64,000 nucleotides of DNA, from positions 186,001-250,000 of the forward strand of contig NZ_LWLB01000012.1 of assembly GCF_001905145.1 (NCBI RefSeq), read 5' to 3'. Below, one piece after another: positions 1-7,692 of this stretch (within the stretch, counting starts at the first letter, position 1; every line of letters begins with the position of its first letter). Under the pieces are notes generated by a model, which was not told the origin of the DNA, made no database searches, and saw only the letters and a list, made by a program, of their open reading frames with translations. The translations under genes were made by a program, and so were the position numbers. Origin of the DNA: Nocardiopsis sp. TSRI0078. Lineage in GTDB: Bacteria; Actinomycetota; Actinomycetes; Streptosporangiales; Streptosporangiaceae.

Positions 1-130
1 GCTGCTCGGTGCCGCGTTCCTGTGGTCGTCCGGTACCGCGCGGGGCCGGTGCTCGTGCGGCTGCTCGGTGCCGCGCGGCCGCCGTGGGCCGGATGGCCGT
101 GTCACGTCCCCGGTGAGGCGCTCCGGGTGC
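1..130. other. window edge, no assignable gene
   Basis: This stretch lies downstream of the hyi stop codon. On the minus strand a GTG near position 91 opens a frame that runs off the edge, but its roughly 30 visible codons match no family I know. A 16-bp direct repeat (GCTGCTCGGTGCCGCG) occurs at 1-16 and 60-75. I cannot say what gene, if any, begins here. In related loci a tartronate-semialdehyde reductase or glyoxylate carboligase gene often follows hyi, but neither is visible. Confidence 0.3.
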
Positions 131-928
131 TCAGTCGAGCCAGCCGAAGCTCTTCTCGCTGGGGACGGTCGGCTTGTACTCCAGGCCGACGAGGCCGTCG
201 TAGCCCGTGTTCTGGGCGGAGGTGAGCAGGTCCTCGATCGGCAGCCGTCCGCTGCCGGGCTCCCCGCGCCCGGGGGTGTCGGCGATCTGGATGTGTCCGA
301 ACTCGGCGGCGTGGTCGGCGACCACCGCCGCGGCGTCGTCGCCGTTGACCACGAGGTGGTACAGGTCCGCGAGCAGGGCGACGTTGTCGGCGCCGGCCTC
401 CCTCGCCCGGGCCACGAACGCGAGTCCGTCCGCGGCGGTCTTGAGCGGGTAGCTCTCGGCGCCGCTGATGGGCTCGATGAGCACGGTGCCGCCGACCCCG
501 GCCACGGCCCGGGCGGCCGCGAGGGTGTTCTCCAGCGCGGTCCGGTCCTGTTCGGCGGGGTCGGTTCCGGGCTGGCGCAGCCCGTAGAGGGCGTTGAACC
601 CGGTGGCGCCCGTGCGCTCGGCGATGCGCACCACGACGTCGATGTTGGCCTGGAACTCCGCGCTGCGCGAGGGGTGCGAGAGCACGCCCCGGTCGGGGCC
701 GGGGAGCACCCCCGCGAAGAAGTTGAGGCCGGTGAGACGGACTCCGGCCCCGTCCAGGGCCTTGACGAAGGCGTCGACCTCGTCCTGGGGCGGGGTCGGG
801 CTCTCGAACGGCCACCAGAACTCGACGGCGTCGAAGCCCGCCTCACGTGCGGCCCGGGGGCGCTCGTGGAGCGGGAGTTCGGTGAACAGCAGGGAGCAGT
901 TCACCGTGTACCCGAGGGTGTGGCTCAT
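131..928 (-). CDS. hyi: hydroxypyruvate isomerase (Hyi-type TIM barrel)
   Basis: 265-residue protein of the AP-endonuclease-2/xylose-isomerase-like TIM-barrel family, the usual length for hydroxypyruvate isomerase, which interconverts hydroxypyruvate and tartronate semialdehyde in glyoxylate metabolism. The likely metal and catalytic residues are visible: Glu152 (LIEPISG), Asp188/His191 (LADLYH), His212-Gln214 (GHIQIAD) and Glu250 (VGLEYKP). The ATG at 928 is followed directly by the conserved start of the family (LGYTVNCSLLF). The gene diverges from uraD. Two copies of the TTTCG-N5-CGGAA motif lie 22-58 bp upstream of its start, so glyoxylate-responsive repression by the AllR-like protein of this locus is likely. 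The family assignment is firm; the exact substrate is inferred. Confidence 0.88.
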   Translation of the reverse strand: MSHTLGYTVNCSLLFTELPLHERPRAAREAGFDAVEFWWPFESPTPPQDEVDAFVKALDGAGVRLTGLNFFAGVLPGPDRGVLSHPSRSAEFQANIDVVVRIAERTGATGFNALYGLRQPGTDPAEQDRTALENTLAAARAVAGVGGTVLIEPISGAESYPLKTAADGLAFVARAREAGADNVALLADLYHLVVNGDDAAAVVADHAAEFGHIQIADTPGRGEPGSGRLPIEDLLTSAQNTGYDGLVGLEYKPTVPSEKSFGWLD

Positions 929-949
929 ACCTTGCCTCCAGCTCCTACT

Positions 950-986
950 TTCGCAATGTGGAAAGTAGTTTTCGCTTTAAGGAATG
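950..986 (-). promoter_or_regulatory. paired AllR-type operator upstream of hyi
   Basis: Two sites, TTTCG-CAATG-TGGAA (950-964) and TTTCG-CTTTA-AGGAA (971-985), start 21 bp apart, which is two helical turns. Both match the TTTCG-N5-CGGAA palindrome that recurs upstream of uraD, the DUF6986-allB operon, aceB and glcD. The motif is read directly from the sequence. Binding by the IclR-family protein encoded at 10552-11364 is inferred. Confidence 0.7.
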
Positions 987-1182
987 ATTGAAGTGTGCGA
1001 CGGCCACCCCCGCTTGTCAACCACCCTTCTCGCATCCCGACGGACGCCGACCGCTCCGCCCGCCGGCGCGCCGCCGCCCCCGATCGGCCGCCGCGCCCCT
1101 CCCCGCCCTTGGTACGGAGATACGGATCTTCCTGGTGCGATGACACGAATCTCCTCGCTTCCAGACGATTGCGCCGGGGGTG

Positions 1183-1256
1183 TTGACAGGGTCACACTGC
1201 TATCAACTAGAGTCCCTCCAATCCGCCATGCGGAATTATTTGTCTGTACTACGAAA
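1183..1256 (+). promoter_or_regulatory. uraD promoter with paired AllR-type operator
   Basis: A consensus -35 hexamer TTGACA (1183-1188) is followed after 19 bp by TAGAGT (1208-1213), a reasonable -10. Just downstream, around the expected transcription start, are ATCCG-CCATG-CGGAA (1221-1235) and a weaker GTCTG-TACTA-CGAAA (1242-1256), again starting 21 bp apart. A repressor bound here would block transcription of uraD-uraH. The rest of 929-1326 shows only this promoter, the hyi operators and a roughly 70-bp untranslated leader. Confidence 0.6.
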
Positions 1257-1326
1257 ATCTCGGAGAGCGTTCCACGGGGCCCACGGGCCGAGGACCGCGG
1301 GCACGCGCCGAGCCACGGGAGAGCAC

Positions 1327-1881
1327 ATGCCCGAGACCACCCCGCAGGAGCGGGTGACCGGACCCGACCCGGGCCTGGACCGCCTGAACAAGCTGCCGGA
1401 GGAGGAGTTGCGCGCGCGGCTCGCGCAGTGCCTGAACGTGGACCGCTGGGTCGGGGCCCTCGTCGCCGAGGCGCCCTTCCCCGACCGGGCCGCCCTGCTG
1501 GCCTCAGCCGACCGGCACGCGCGCTCGATCACCGCCGACGAGGCGGCCACGGCCCTGGCCCGCCACCCCCGTATCGGGGAGAAGGCCTCGGGCGGCGACA
1601 CCGAGTCCGCCTGGTCGCGCGGGGAGCAGTCCGTCTTCGCCTCCGCCGGGGACGACGCCTCGGCGCGCGTGCAGCGGATCTTCGCCCACGCCCAGCGCGA
1701 GTACGAGGACAGGTTCGGTCAGATCTACCTGGTCTGCGCCAGCGGCCGCTCCAGCCGCGAGCTCCTGGCCGACCTGGTCGACCGCCTGTCCAACGACCGC
1801 GGCACCGAGCTGCGCGTGGTGGGCGACGAACTGCGCAAGATCGCCGGGCTGCGCCTGGTCAAACTCCTGGAGGACGCATGA
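1327..1881 (+). CDS. uraD: 2-oxo-4-hydroxy-4-carboxy-5-ureidoimidazoline (OHCU) decarboxylase
   Basis: 184 residues, matching the OHCU decarboxylase family, which converts the second unstable product of urate oxidation to (S)-allantoin. Conserved landmarks are the catalytic histidine in HPRIGE (His80), Glu100-Gln101 in RGEQSVF, and the FGQIYLVCASGRS stretch (residues 130-142) that lines the active site. The frame is open much further upstream, but ATG 1327 has a GGGAG ribosome-binding site and starts the recognisable domain. It overlaps uraH by 4 bp (ATGA), so the two are translationally coupled. The next gene encodes the preceding enzyme of the pathway. Confidence 0.92.
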   Translation: MPETTPQERVTGPDPGLDRLNKLPEEELRARLAQCLNVDRWVGALVAEAPFPDRAALLASADRHARSITADEAATALARHPRIGEKASGGDTESAWSRGEQSVFASAGDDASARVQRIFAHAQREYEDRFGQIYLVCASGRSSRELLADLVDRLSNDRGTELRVVGDELRKIAGLRLVKLLEDA

Positions 1882-2222
1882 GCCATGTGACCACCCACGT
1901 GCTCGACGCCGCCCTGGGGCGTCCCGCCCGCGACGTCCCCGTGCGGCTGGAGGCCGCGGCCGACGGCGACCGCAGGTCCTGGAAGACCGTCGCCGAGGGG
2001 CGCACCAACGACGACGGGCGCGTGCCCGACCTGGGACCCGACCAGCTCGCCGCCGGGTTCTACCGGGTCGTCTTCGACACCGCCGCCTACTTCGACGCGA
2101 CCGGCCAGCGCGGGTTCTACCCCGAGGTCTGCATCGTGTTCGACCTCGCGGACGAGGACGCGCACTACCACGTCCCGCTGCTGCTGAGCCCGTTCTCCTA
2201 CTCGACCTACCGGGGCTCCTAG
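1878..2222 (+). CDS. uraH: 5-hydroxyisourate hydrolase
   Basis: 114-residue transthyretin-like protein that hydrolyses 5-hydroxyisourate, the direct product of uricase, to OHCU. It carries the family's diagnostic C-terminal tetrapeptide YRGS, plus the active-site residues His7 (TTHVLD), Arg48 (DDGRVPD) and His98 (HYHVPLLLSP). The start codon overlaps the uraD stop. The C-terminal YRGS is intact, which separates it from transthyretin. It is probably co-transcribed with uraD; a repeat-bearing gap of about 400 bp separates it from uricase. Confidence 0.95.
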   Translation: MSHVTTHVLDAALGRPARDVPVRLEAAADGDRRSWKTVAEGRTNDDGRVPDLGPDQLAAGFYRVVFDTAAYFDATGQRGFYPEVCIVFDLADEDAHYHVPLLLSPFSYSTYRGS

Positions 2223-2606
2223 CGCCCGTGCGGTGAGCGTCCGCGCCCCCCGGGGTCGTTCGGGCGCCGGCGGGGTTCTGGAGGCGTCGGAGGAGAGTCC
2301 GCGAGGAACGGGCCGACTCTCCGAGGGCACCGAGGGTTCCCGCCTTCCAGGCGCACGGACGGGGAAGGGCCCCACGCCGCGGGCGTCCGTTGAGGGCGGT
2401 GCGGTGCGGGGCGACGGGCGGGCAAGGCGAAGCGGAGCCCCGGAAAAGCACGACCGAAGGGAGCGGTTGACAGGAGAGGTCCCCACCAAGGTGCGACACC
2501 TGAATCTTCGAGTGCGTGACAGGTCCTTCCGCATGACCACAGCGGTCCTCCCTCGTACGCACGGCGCCACATGCGCGCACGATGACGACTTCACGTATCC
2601 ACACGG
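2223..2606. repeat. intergenic region with dispersed repeat, copy A
   Basis: No gene is visible in this gap between uraH and uricase. Positions 2375-2451 match two other intergenic stretches of this window, at 34014-34052 and 42814-42872. The shared core reads roughly CCGCGGGCGTCCGTT then GAGGGYGGTG, followed in copies A and C by a GCGAAGCGG...CGGAAA(A)GCAC tail. Copies differ by substitutions and small indels, so this is a decayed dispersed repeat and not an intact mobile element. The uricase promoter must lie within or just after it. Confidence 0.55.
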
Positions 2607-2621
2607 ATGGAGTTCACCCTG

Positions 2622-3518
2622 ATGGGCATCCGACTCGGAGATAACCAGTACGGCAAGGCCGAGGTCCGCCTCGTCCACGTCAACCGCGACACCGACGTCC
2701 ACCGGATCAAGGACGTCAACGTCACCTCCCAGCTGCGCGGGGAGCTGGAGTCGGTCCACACCGCCGGCGACAACAGCACGTGCCTGCCGACCGACACCCA
2801 GAAGAACACCGTCTACGCCAAGGCCCGCGAGTGGGGCGGCGTCGGCGCCATCGAGGAGTTCGCCCTGCGCCTGGCCCGGCACTTCGTGGACGAGCACTCC
2901 TACGTGCACGGGGCCCGTCAGGAGGTCCAGGAGTACTCCTGGGACCGGATCGAGACCGCCGGCGGCCCGCACGACCACGCGTTCTCCCGCCGGGGCGCCG
3001 AGACCCGCACCACGGTCGTCAACAAGGACGGCGACCGCGAGTGGGTGGTCTCCGGCTTCGAGGGCCTGACCGTGCTCAAGTCCACCGGCTCGGAGTTCCA
3101 CGGCTACCCCAAGACCAAGTACACGACGCTGCCGGAGACGACCGACCGCATCCTGGCCACCGACGTCACCGCCCGCTGGCGCTACGTCGGCGTGGACCAC
3201 GACTTCGACGCGGCCTACGCCTCCATCCGCGCCCTGTGCCTGGAGGCCTTCGCCGATACGCACAGCCTGGCCCTGCAGCAGACCCTCTACGAGATGGGCA
3301 GGGCCGTCCTGGAGGCCCACCCCGAGGTCGCGGAGATCCGCTTCTCCATGCCGAACAACCACCACTTCCTGGTGGACCTGTCCCCCTTCGGCCTGGACAA
3401 CCCGAACGAGGTCTTCTTCGCCGCCGACCGGCCCTACGGCAAGATCGAGGCCACCGTCGAGCGCGACGACGCCCCCGACGCCGGAGACGCCTGGAAGGCC
3501 GTACCGGGCTTCGTGTAG
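2622..3518 (+). CDS. factor-independent urate oxidase (uricase)
   Basis: 298-residue T-fold urate oxidase that converts urate, O2 and water to 5-hydroxyisourate and H2O2 without cofactor. Visible signatures are the N-terminal lysine (YGKAEV, Lys12), Thr57-Asp58 (PTDTQKNT), the substrate-binding HGYPKTKYT region near 162-170, Gln in LALQQTLYEMG near 220, and the C-terminal motif with MPNNHHFLVDL and the catalytic-triad histidine. An in-frame ATG also exists at 2607, but GGAG at 2609-2612 sits 9 bp before ATG 2622 and MGIRLGDNQYGK is the natural N-terminus. It lies between uraDH and a urate/xanthine permease, consistent with one purine-degradation unit. Confidence 0.95.
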   Translation: MGIRLGDNQYGKAEVRLVHVNRDTDVHRIKDVNVTSQLRGELESVHTAGDNSTCLPTDTQKNTVYAKAREWGGVGAIEEFALRLARHFVDEHSYVHGARQEVQEYSWDRIETAGGPHDHAFSRRGAETRTTVVNKDGDREWVVSGFEGLTVLKSTGSEFHGYPKTKYTTLPETTDRILATDVTARWRYVGVDHDFDAAYASIRALCLEAFADTHSLALQQTLYEMGRAVLEAHPEVAEIRFSMPNNHHFLVDLSPFGLDNPNEVFFAADRPYGKIEATVERDDAPDAGDAWKAVPGFV

Positions 3519-3740
3519 CCCCTGGTCCCCGGGGCCCGCCGTGCGGCCGGGCCCCGGTCCCTCCCCTGCCATGCCCGGGGGTCCTCCCCCCGGTCCCCGG
3601 CCCGCTCACCGCGGCGGGCTCCCCGGCCTCGGCGTGCCCGGACCACGGGCCGCCCTGCCGGTGCGACACCACCGGGCCGTGTGCCCGAGATCCCGGCCCC
3701 CTCCCGGGTGGCCGCCAAGCGCAAAGGCTGGAAACTGGCC

Positions 3741-5252
3741 ATGTCGAACAGTCCGTCCACGAAGGACCCGGCCACAACGAACGCCTCACCCCCCGCCCGC
3801 CCCGAGGACGAGAAGCTGCCCCTGCGCCTGCTGCTCGTCTACGGGCTCCAGCACATCCTGACCATGTACGCCGGCGCGGTGGCGCCCGCCCTCGTCATCG
3901 GCGCCTCCGCCGGACTCGCGAACGACCCGGCGGCCATGGGCATCCTGGTCAGCGGCGCGCTCCTGGCGGCGGGCTTCGCCACACTCCTGCAGACCGTGGG
4001 CCACCGGCGCGTCGGCGCCCAGATGCCGATCGTGGTGGCCTGCTCCTTCGTCCCCGTCAGCGCCATCACCGCGCTCGCCGCGGGCCAGAACGGGGAGAAC
4101 CTGCCCGTCGCCTTCGGCGCCTCCCTCGCCGCCGGGCTCTTCGCCCTGGCGCTGACGCCGTTCTTCGGGCAGCTCGTCCGCTTCTTCCCCCCGATCGTCA
4201 CGGGCACCATCATCACCGTCATCGGCGTCAGCCTGATGCCGGTGGCCGCCCGGTGGATCATGGACGGGGCCACCCGCACCCTGGAGGACGGCTCCTCCGT
4301 CCCGGCCGCGCCGACGGCCAACCTCGCCCTGGCGGGACTGACCCTGGGGGTCATCCTCGTCGGCTCCCGGGTTCTCCCCGGCATCTGGGGGCGGCTGTCC
4401 ATCCTGCTGGGCCTGCTCGTGGGCACCCTGGCGGCCCTCCCCCCGGGCATGGCCGACTTCAGCCGGATCGGCGAGGCCGACGCCGTGTTCGACCCGACCT
4501 CGCTGTTCTACTTCGGCGCGCCCCGGTTCGAGGCCGCCGCGATCATCACCATGTGCGTCATCATGCTCGTGGTCCTGACCGAGGGCGCCTCGCACATCAT
4601 CGCGGTCGGTGAGATCACCGGTTCCGAGGTGGACGCCAAGCGCATCTCCGCGGGTCTGCGCGCCGACGTGAGCGGCTCCCTCATCGGACCGATCTTCAGC
4701 GCCACCCCCACCAGCTCGTTCGCGCAGAACATCGGCCTGCTGGCCCTGACCAAGGTGCGCAGCAGGTACGTGGTCGCCACCGGGGCGGGCATCCTCATCG
4801 CACTCGGGCTGTTCCCCGTGCTCGGCGGCGCCATGGCCGCCATCCCCACCCCCGTGCTCGGCGGGGCGGGCCTGGTCCTGTTCGGCAGCGTGGCCGCCAG
4901 CGGGATCAAGACCCTGGCCAAGGTGGACTTCACCAACAACCTCAACCTGGTGCTGGTGGCGGCCTCCATCGGCGTGGCGGTCATCCCGCTGGCCTACCCG
5001 ACCTTCTACGCCCACCTGCCCGAGTCGGTCGAGCTGATCGCGCACTCGGGCATCATCGGGGCGGCCGTCGTCGCGATCGTGCTGAACGTGTGCTTCAACG
5101 TGGTCGGCCGCGGCCGGGACACCGCCTCCCCGACCGCCATCGACACCGAGGAGATCGGCAGCGCCGGCCCCGGCGAGGCCAAGTACACCGACCAGGCGGG
5201 CGCGGCCTACCGGCGCGACGGCGCCGAGGACCTGGGAGAGCCCCGGCCCTGA
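3741..5252 (+). CDS. NCS2-family urate/xanthine permease
   Basis: 503-residue, very hydrophobic protein of the nucleobase:cation symporter-2 (NAT) family, with about 12-14 membrane segments beginning at LLLVYGLQHILTMYAGAV. The NAT signature QNxGxxxxT[K/R] is perfect at about 329-338 (QNIGLLALTK), and the family's proline/glycine-rich AIPTPVLGGAGLVLFG segment follows. A GTG at 3681 is in frame, but ATG 3741 has a GGAAA sequence upstream and avoids a non-conserved extension. Its position next to uricase suggests uptake of urate or xanthine, but selectivity cannot be read from sequence. It is followed by a double-hairpin terminator. Confidence 0.88.
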   Translation: MSNSPSTKDPATTNASPPARPEDEKLPLRLLLVYGLQHILTMYAGAVAPALVIGASAGLANDPAAMGILVSGALLAAGFATLLQTVGHRRVGAQMPIVVACSFVPVSAITALAAGQNGENLPVAFGASLAAGLFALALTPFFGQLVRFFPPIVTGTIITVIGVSLMPVAARWIMDGATRTLEDGSSVPAAPTANLALAGLTLGVILVGSRVLPGIWGRLSILLGLLVGTLAALPPGMADFSRIGEADAVFDPTSLFYFGAPRFEAAAIITMCVIMLVVLTEGASHIIAVGEITGSEVDAKRISAGLRADVSGSLIGPIFSATPTSSFAQNIGLLALTKVRSRYVVATGAGILIALGLFPVLGGAMAAIPTPVLGGAGLVLFGSVAASGIKTLAKVDFTNNLNLVLVAASIGVAVIPLAYPTFYAHLPESVELIAHSGIIGAAVVAIVLNVCFNVVGRGRDTASPTAIDTEEIGSAGPGEAKYTDQAGAAYRRDGAEDLGEPRP

Positions 5253-5263
5253 CCCCCGGACGG

Positions 5264-5335
5264 GGGGAGGGCCCCGCGTGCGGGGCCCTCCCCGTGCCGG
5301 TGGGGGCGGGACGCGCGTCCCGTCCCCACCGGCAC
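5264..5335 (+). terminator. tandem hairpin terminator after the permease
   Basis: Two very strong adjacent stems lie here. The first pairs GGGGAGGGCCCC (5264-5275) with GGGGCCCTCCCC (5282-5293) over a 6-nt loop. The second pairs 5294-5314 with 5315-5335 (GTGCCGGTGGGG...CCCCACCGGCAC) with a single G-T pair. No T-tract follows, as is usual in actinomycetes. It separates the urate operon from the LysR gene. Confidence 0.8.
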
Positions 5336-5395
5336 CGGCAGGGACGAACACGACCGACGCAGACGAACACAGACGGCACGGACACCGGTGTTCCG

Positions 5396-5410
5396 TTCAG
5401 AAGGGCTGAA
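5396..5410 (+). promoter_or_regulatory. TTCAG-N5-CTGAA inverted repeat before lysR
   Basis: This perfect 15-bp inverted repeat (TTCAG-AAGGG-CTGAA) ends 16 bp before the preferred lysR start codon. It contains the T-N11-A core typical of LysR-type regulator sites. The same motif recurs at 6340-6354, at the other end of the gene and upstream of allantoicase. Autoregulation by the encoded LysR protein is inferred. Confidence 0.6.
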
Positions 5411-5426
5411 TGGTATCCCTGGGAAC

Positions 5427-6353
5427 GTGACCGACTGGGATCTGCGCAAGCTCCGCGTCCTTCGCGCCCTGGAGGAGTTCGGGACCGTCAGGGCCACGGC
5501 CGAGGCCCTGAACATGACCCCCTCCGCCGTGTCCCAGCAGCTCTCCTCCCTCTCCCAGCAGGTGGGGGTCGCGCTGCTGGAGGCGCACGGGCGAAGGGTC
5601 CGCCTCACCGAGGCGGCGCACGCCCTGCTCCGGCACACCGACATCGTGCTCGCCCAGCTGGAGCGGGCCGAGGCCGAGCTGGACGGCTTCGCCCGGGGCG
5701 AGGCCGGGCACGTGCGCGTCGGCGCCTTCGCCACGGCCATCCCCAGCCTCGTGGTCCCCGCGCTGAACACGCTCCGGCGCGATCACCCCGGCCTCACGAC
5801 GAGGGTGCACCAGGCCGAGGCCGCCGAGGTCTACGACCTGCTCTCGGCGGGCGAGATCGACATCGGCCTGTCGCTGGCCGCCCAGGCCCCCAACGGCCAC
5901 GACGGCCGCTACGAGCGGCGCGAACTGCTCACCGACCCCCTGGACGCGGCCCTGCCCGTCCACCACCGCCTGGCCACCTCCCGGGCCCTGCGCCTGCGCG
6001 ACCTCGCCGAGGAGCCCTGGATCTACGGGGCGGCGGGCCCCTGGCGCGACATCACCGTCGCCGCCTGCGCCCAGGCCGGCTTCGTGCCCGAACAGGCGCA
6101 CGTGGCCTCCGACTGGAGGGCCATCCTCGACATGGTCGCGGCGGGCATGGGCGTCGCGCTGGTCCCCCGGCTGGCCGCCGCGGACGACACCCCCGGCGTC
6201 AGCCTGCGGGTCCTGCGCTCCGACCAGCCGCGCCGCCACGTGGTCTGCGCGGTGCGCTCCGGCTCGGGCGGGCGGCCGCAGACCGCCGTGGTGCTGCGCG
6301 CCCTGGCGGACGCCGCGGCCGGGCTGGGCGGCGACATTGTTCAGCCCACCTGA
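5427..6353 (+). CDS. LysR-family transcriptional regulator
   Basis: 308-residue LysR-type regulator. The winged helix-turn-helix occupies about residues 4-62, where the recognition helix includes TVRATAEALNMTPSAVSQQLS, split here as TVRATAEAL and NMTPSAVSQQ. A periplasmic-binding-like effector domain covers about 90-300. GTG 5427 is preferred over GTG 5388 because family members begin a few residues before DLRKLRVLRALEEFG and because it leaves the inverted repeat at 5396-5410 upstream. The gene lies between the urate permease and allantoicase, so control of allantoicase or the urate genes is plausible, but the effector is unknown. Its stop codon lies within a second copy of the inverted repeat. 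Confidence 0.85.
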   Translation: MTDWDLRKLRVLRALEEFGTVRATAEALNMTPSAVSQQLSSLSQQVGVALLEAHGRRVRLTEAAHALLRHTDIVLAQLERAEAELDGFARGEAGHVRVGAFATAIPSLVVPALNTLRRDHPGLTTRVHQAEAAEVYDLLSAGEIDIGLSLAAQAPNGHDGRYERRELLTDPLDAALPVHHRLATSRALRLRDLAEEPWIYGAAGPWRDITVAACAQAGFVPEQAHVASDWRAILDMVAAGMGVALVPRLAAADDTPGVSLRVLRSDQPRRHVVCAVRSGSGGRPQTAVVLRALADAAAGLGGDIVQPT

Positions 6354-6354
6354 A
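6340..6354 (+). promoter_or_regulatory. TTCAG-N5-CTGAA inverted repeat before allantoicase
   Basis: TTCAG-CCCAC-CTGAA, extended by a flanking G and C to 17 bp, overlaps the lysR stop codon and lies 88 bp upstream of the allantoicase start. It repeats the site at 5396-5410 with a different spacer. It may be the operator through which the LysR protein controls allantoicase. That link is inferred from motif recurrence only. Confidence 0.6.
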
Positions 6355-6441
6355 CAGAGTGATCGGAAAGTTTCGCTAGACGTAACAGTTTCTCTCTTGG
6401 GACTCTGGAAGACATCCGACAAGTCCACCTTTGGGAGAAAC

Positions 6442-7569
6442 ATGAGCGGGGCCCAGCCCACCGATCCACGTGCCTACAACGCCCAGCCCTACTCGGGCGG
6501 CGACCCCTACGCCGACTACCGCCACACCGACCTCGACTTCTCGGCCCGGGTCGACCTGGCCGACCGCCGCCTGGGCGCCGGCGTCGTCGCCGCCAACGAC
6601 GAGTTCTTCGCCCACCGCGAGAACCTGCTGCGGACCGAGCCGGCCGTGTTCGATCCGCACGCCTTCGGGCACAAGGGCAAGGTCATGGACGGCTGGGAGA
6701 CCCGCAGGCGCCGTGGCGTGAGCGCGGACCAGCCGCACCCCGCCGACGACGACCACGACTGGGCCCTGGTCCGCCTCGGCCTTCCCGGGGTGGTCCGGGG
6801 CGTGGTCGTGGACACCGCGCACTTCCGCGGCAACCACCCCCGCGAGATCAGCGTCGAGGCCACCCGCCTGGCGGGCACCCCCACCACCGACGACCTGCTC
6901 AAGGCGGAGTGGACCGAGATCGTCCCCCGCACCCCCGTGTACGGGCACGCCGCCAACGGCTTCACGGTGGAGGCCGAGCGCCGGTGGACCCACCTGCGCC
7001 TCAAGCAGTTCCCCGACGGCGGCGTCGCACGCCTGCGCGTGTACGGCGACCCCGTTCCCGACCCCGACTGGCTGACCGCCCTCGGCGGCTTCGACGTGGC
7101 CGCCCTGGTCAACGGGGGCACTGTCGAGGACGCCTCCGACCGCTTCTACTCGTCGCCGGACAACATCATCTCCCCCGGGCGCTCCCACAAGATGGACGAC
7201 GGCTGGGAGAACCGCCGCCGCCGCGACACCGGCCACGACTGGGTGCGCTTCCGCCTCACCGCCCAGGCCTCGGTCCGCGCCCTGGAGCTGGACACCTCCT
7301 ACTACAAGGGCAACGCCGCGGGCTGGGTGACCGTCCTCGGCAGGGACGCCCACTCCGACGCCCCGGACGAGTGGTTCGAGATCGTGGGCCGCACCCGCCT
7401 GGAGCCCGACAGCGCCCACCGCTTCGTCCTGGACGCCCCGGTCACCGCCACCCACGTGCGCACCGACGTCTTCCCCGACGGCGGCATCGCACGCCTGAAC
7501 GTCTTCGGCTCGCTGACCGGGACCGGCACCGCCGAACTCCGGCGCCGCTGGGACGCCCTCGGCGGCTGA
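6442..7569 (+). CDS. alc: allantoicase
   Basis: 375-residue allantoicase, which hydrolyses allantoate to ureidoglycolate and urea. It has the two tandem allantoicase domains of the family. The first (about residues 60-220) carries KVMDGWETRRRR, VDTAHFRGNHP and LKQFPDGGVARLRVYG. The second (about 230-365) carries KMDDGWENRRRR, LDTSYYKGNAAG and DVFPDGGIARLNVFG. ATG 6442 has GGGAG 5 bp upstream; an open frame before it overlaps lysR and is not conserved. It lies convergent to allantoinase, which makes its substrate. No ureidoglycolate lyase or urease gene is in the window. Confidence 0.95.
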   Translation: MSGAQPTDPRAYNAQPYSGGDPYADYRHTDLDFSARVDLADRRLGAGVVAANDEFFAHRENLLRTEPAVFDPHAFGHKGKVMDGWETRRRRGVSADQPHPADDDHDWALVRLGLPGVVRGVVVDTAHFRGNHPREISVEATRLAGTPTTDDLLKAEWTEIVPRTPVYGHAANGFTVEAERRWTHLRLKQFPDGGVARLRVYGDPVPDPDWLTALGGFDVAALVNGGTVEDASDRFYSSPDNIISPGRSHKMDDGWENRRRRDTGHDWVRFRLTAQASVRALELDTSYYKGNAAGWVTVLGRDAHSDAPDEWFEIVGRTRLEPDSAHRFVLDAPVTATHVRTDVFPDGGIARLNVFGSLTGTGTAELRRRWDALGG

Positions 7570-7575
7570 GGCCCG

Positions 7576-7670
7576 GCAGCCGCGACGACGCCTCCGGGCG
7601 CCCCCGTCGCGGCTGCGGTTCCTCCTCCGCGCAACCGGGGCGGGTGGCACCGGCGTGCCACCCGCCCCGG
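7576..7670. terminator. bidirectional terminator between alc and allB
   Basis: There are two stems between these convergent genes. A 12-bp stem pairs GCAGCCGCGACG (7576-7587) with CGTCGCGGCTGC (7605-7616). A perfect 16-bp stem pairs CCGGGGCGGGTGGCAC (7635-7650) with its complement at 7655-7670 over a 4-nt loop. Confidence 0.8.
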
Positions 7671-7692
7671 TCCGTGGAAGGGGCCCGGAGTC

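Noticed and set aside
2223..2606. Dispersed repeat copies considered as an insertion-sequence remnant or CRISPR units
   Set aside because: No terminal inverted repeats, transposase fragment or regular spacing; copies are diverged and tens of kilobases apart.
1725..3572. A 615-codon minus-strand frame over uraD, uraH and uricase
   Set aside because: It overlaps three genes with firm family signatures and shows no conserved motif.
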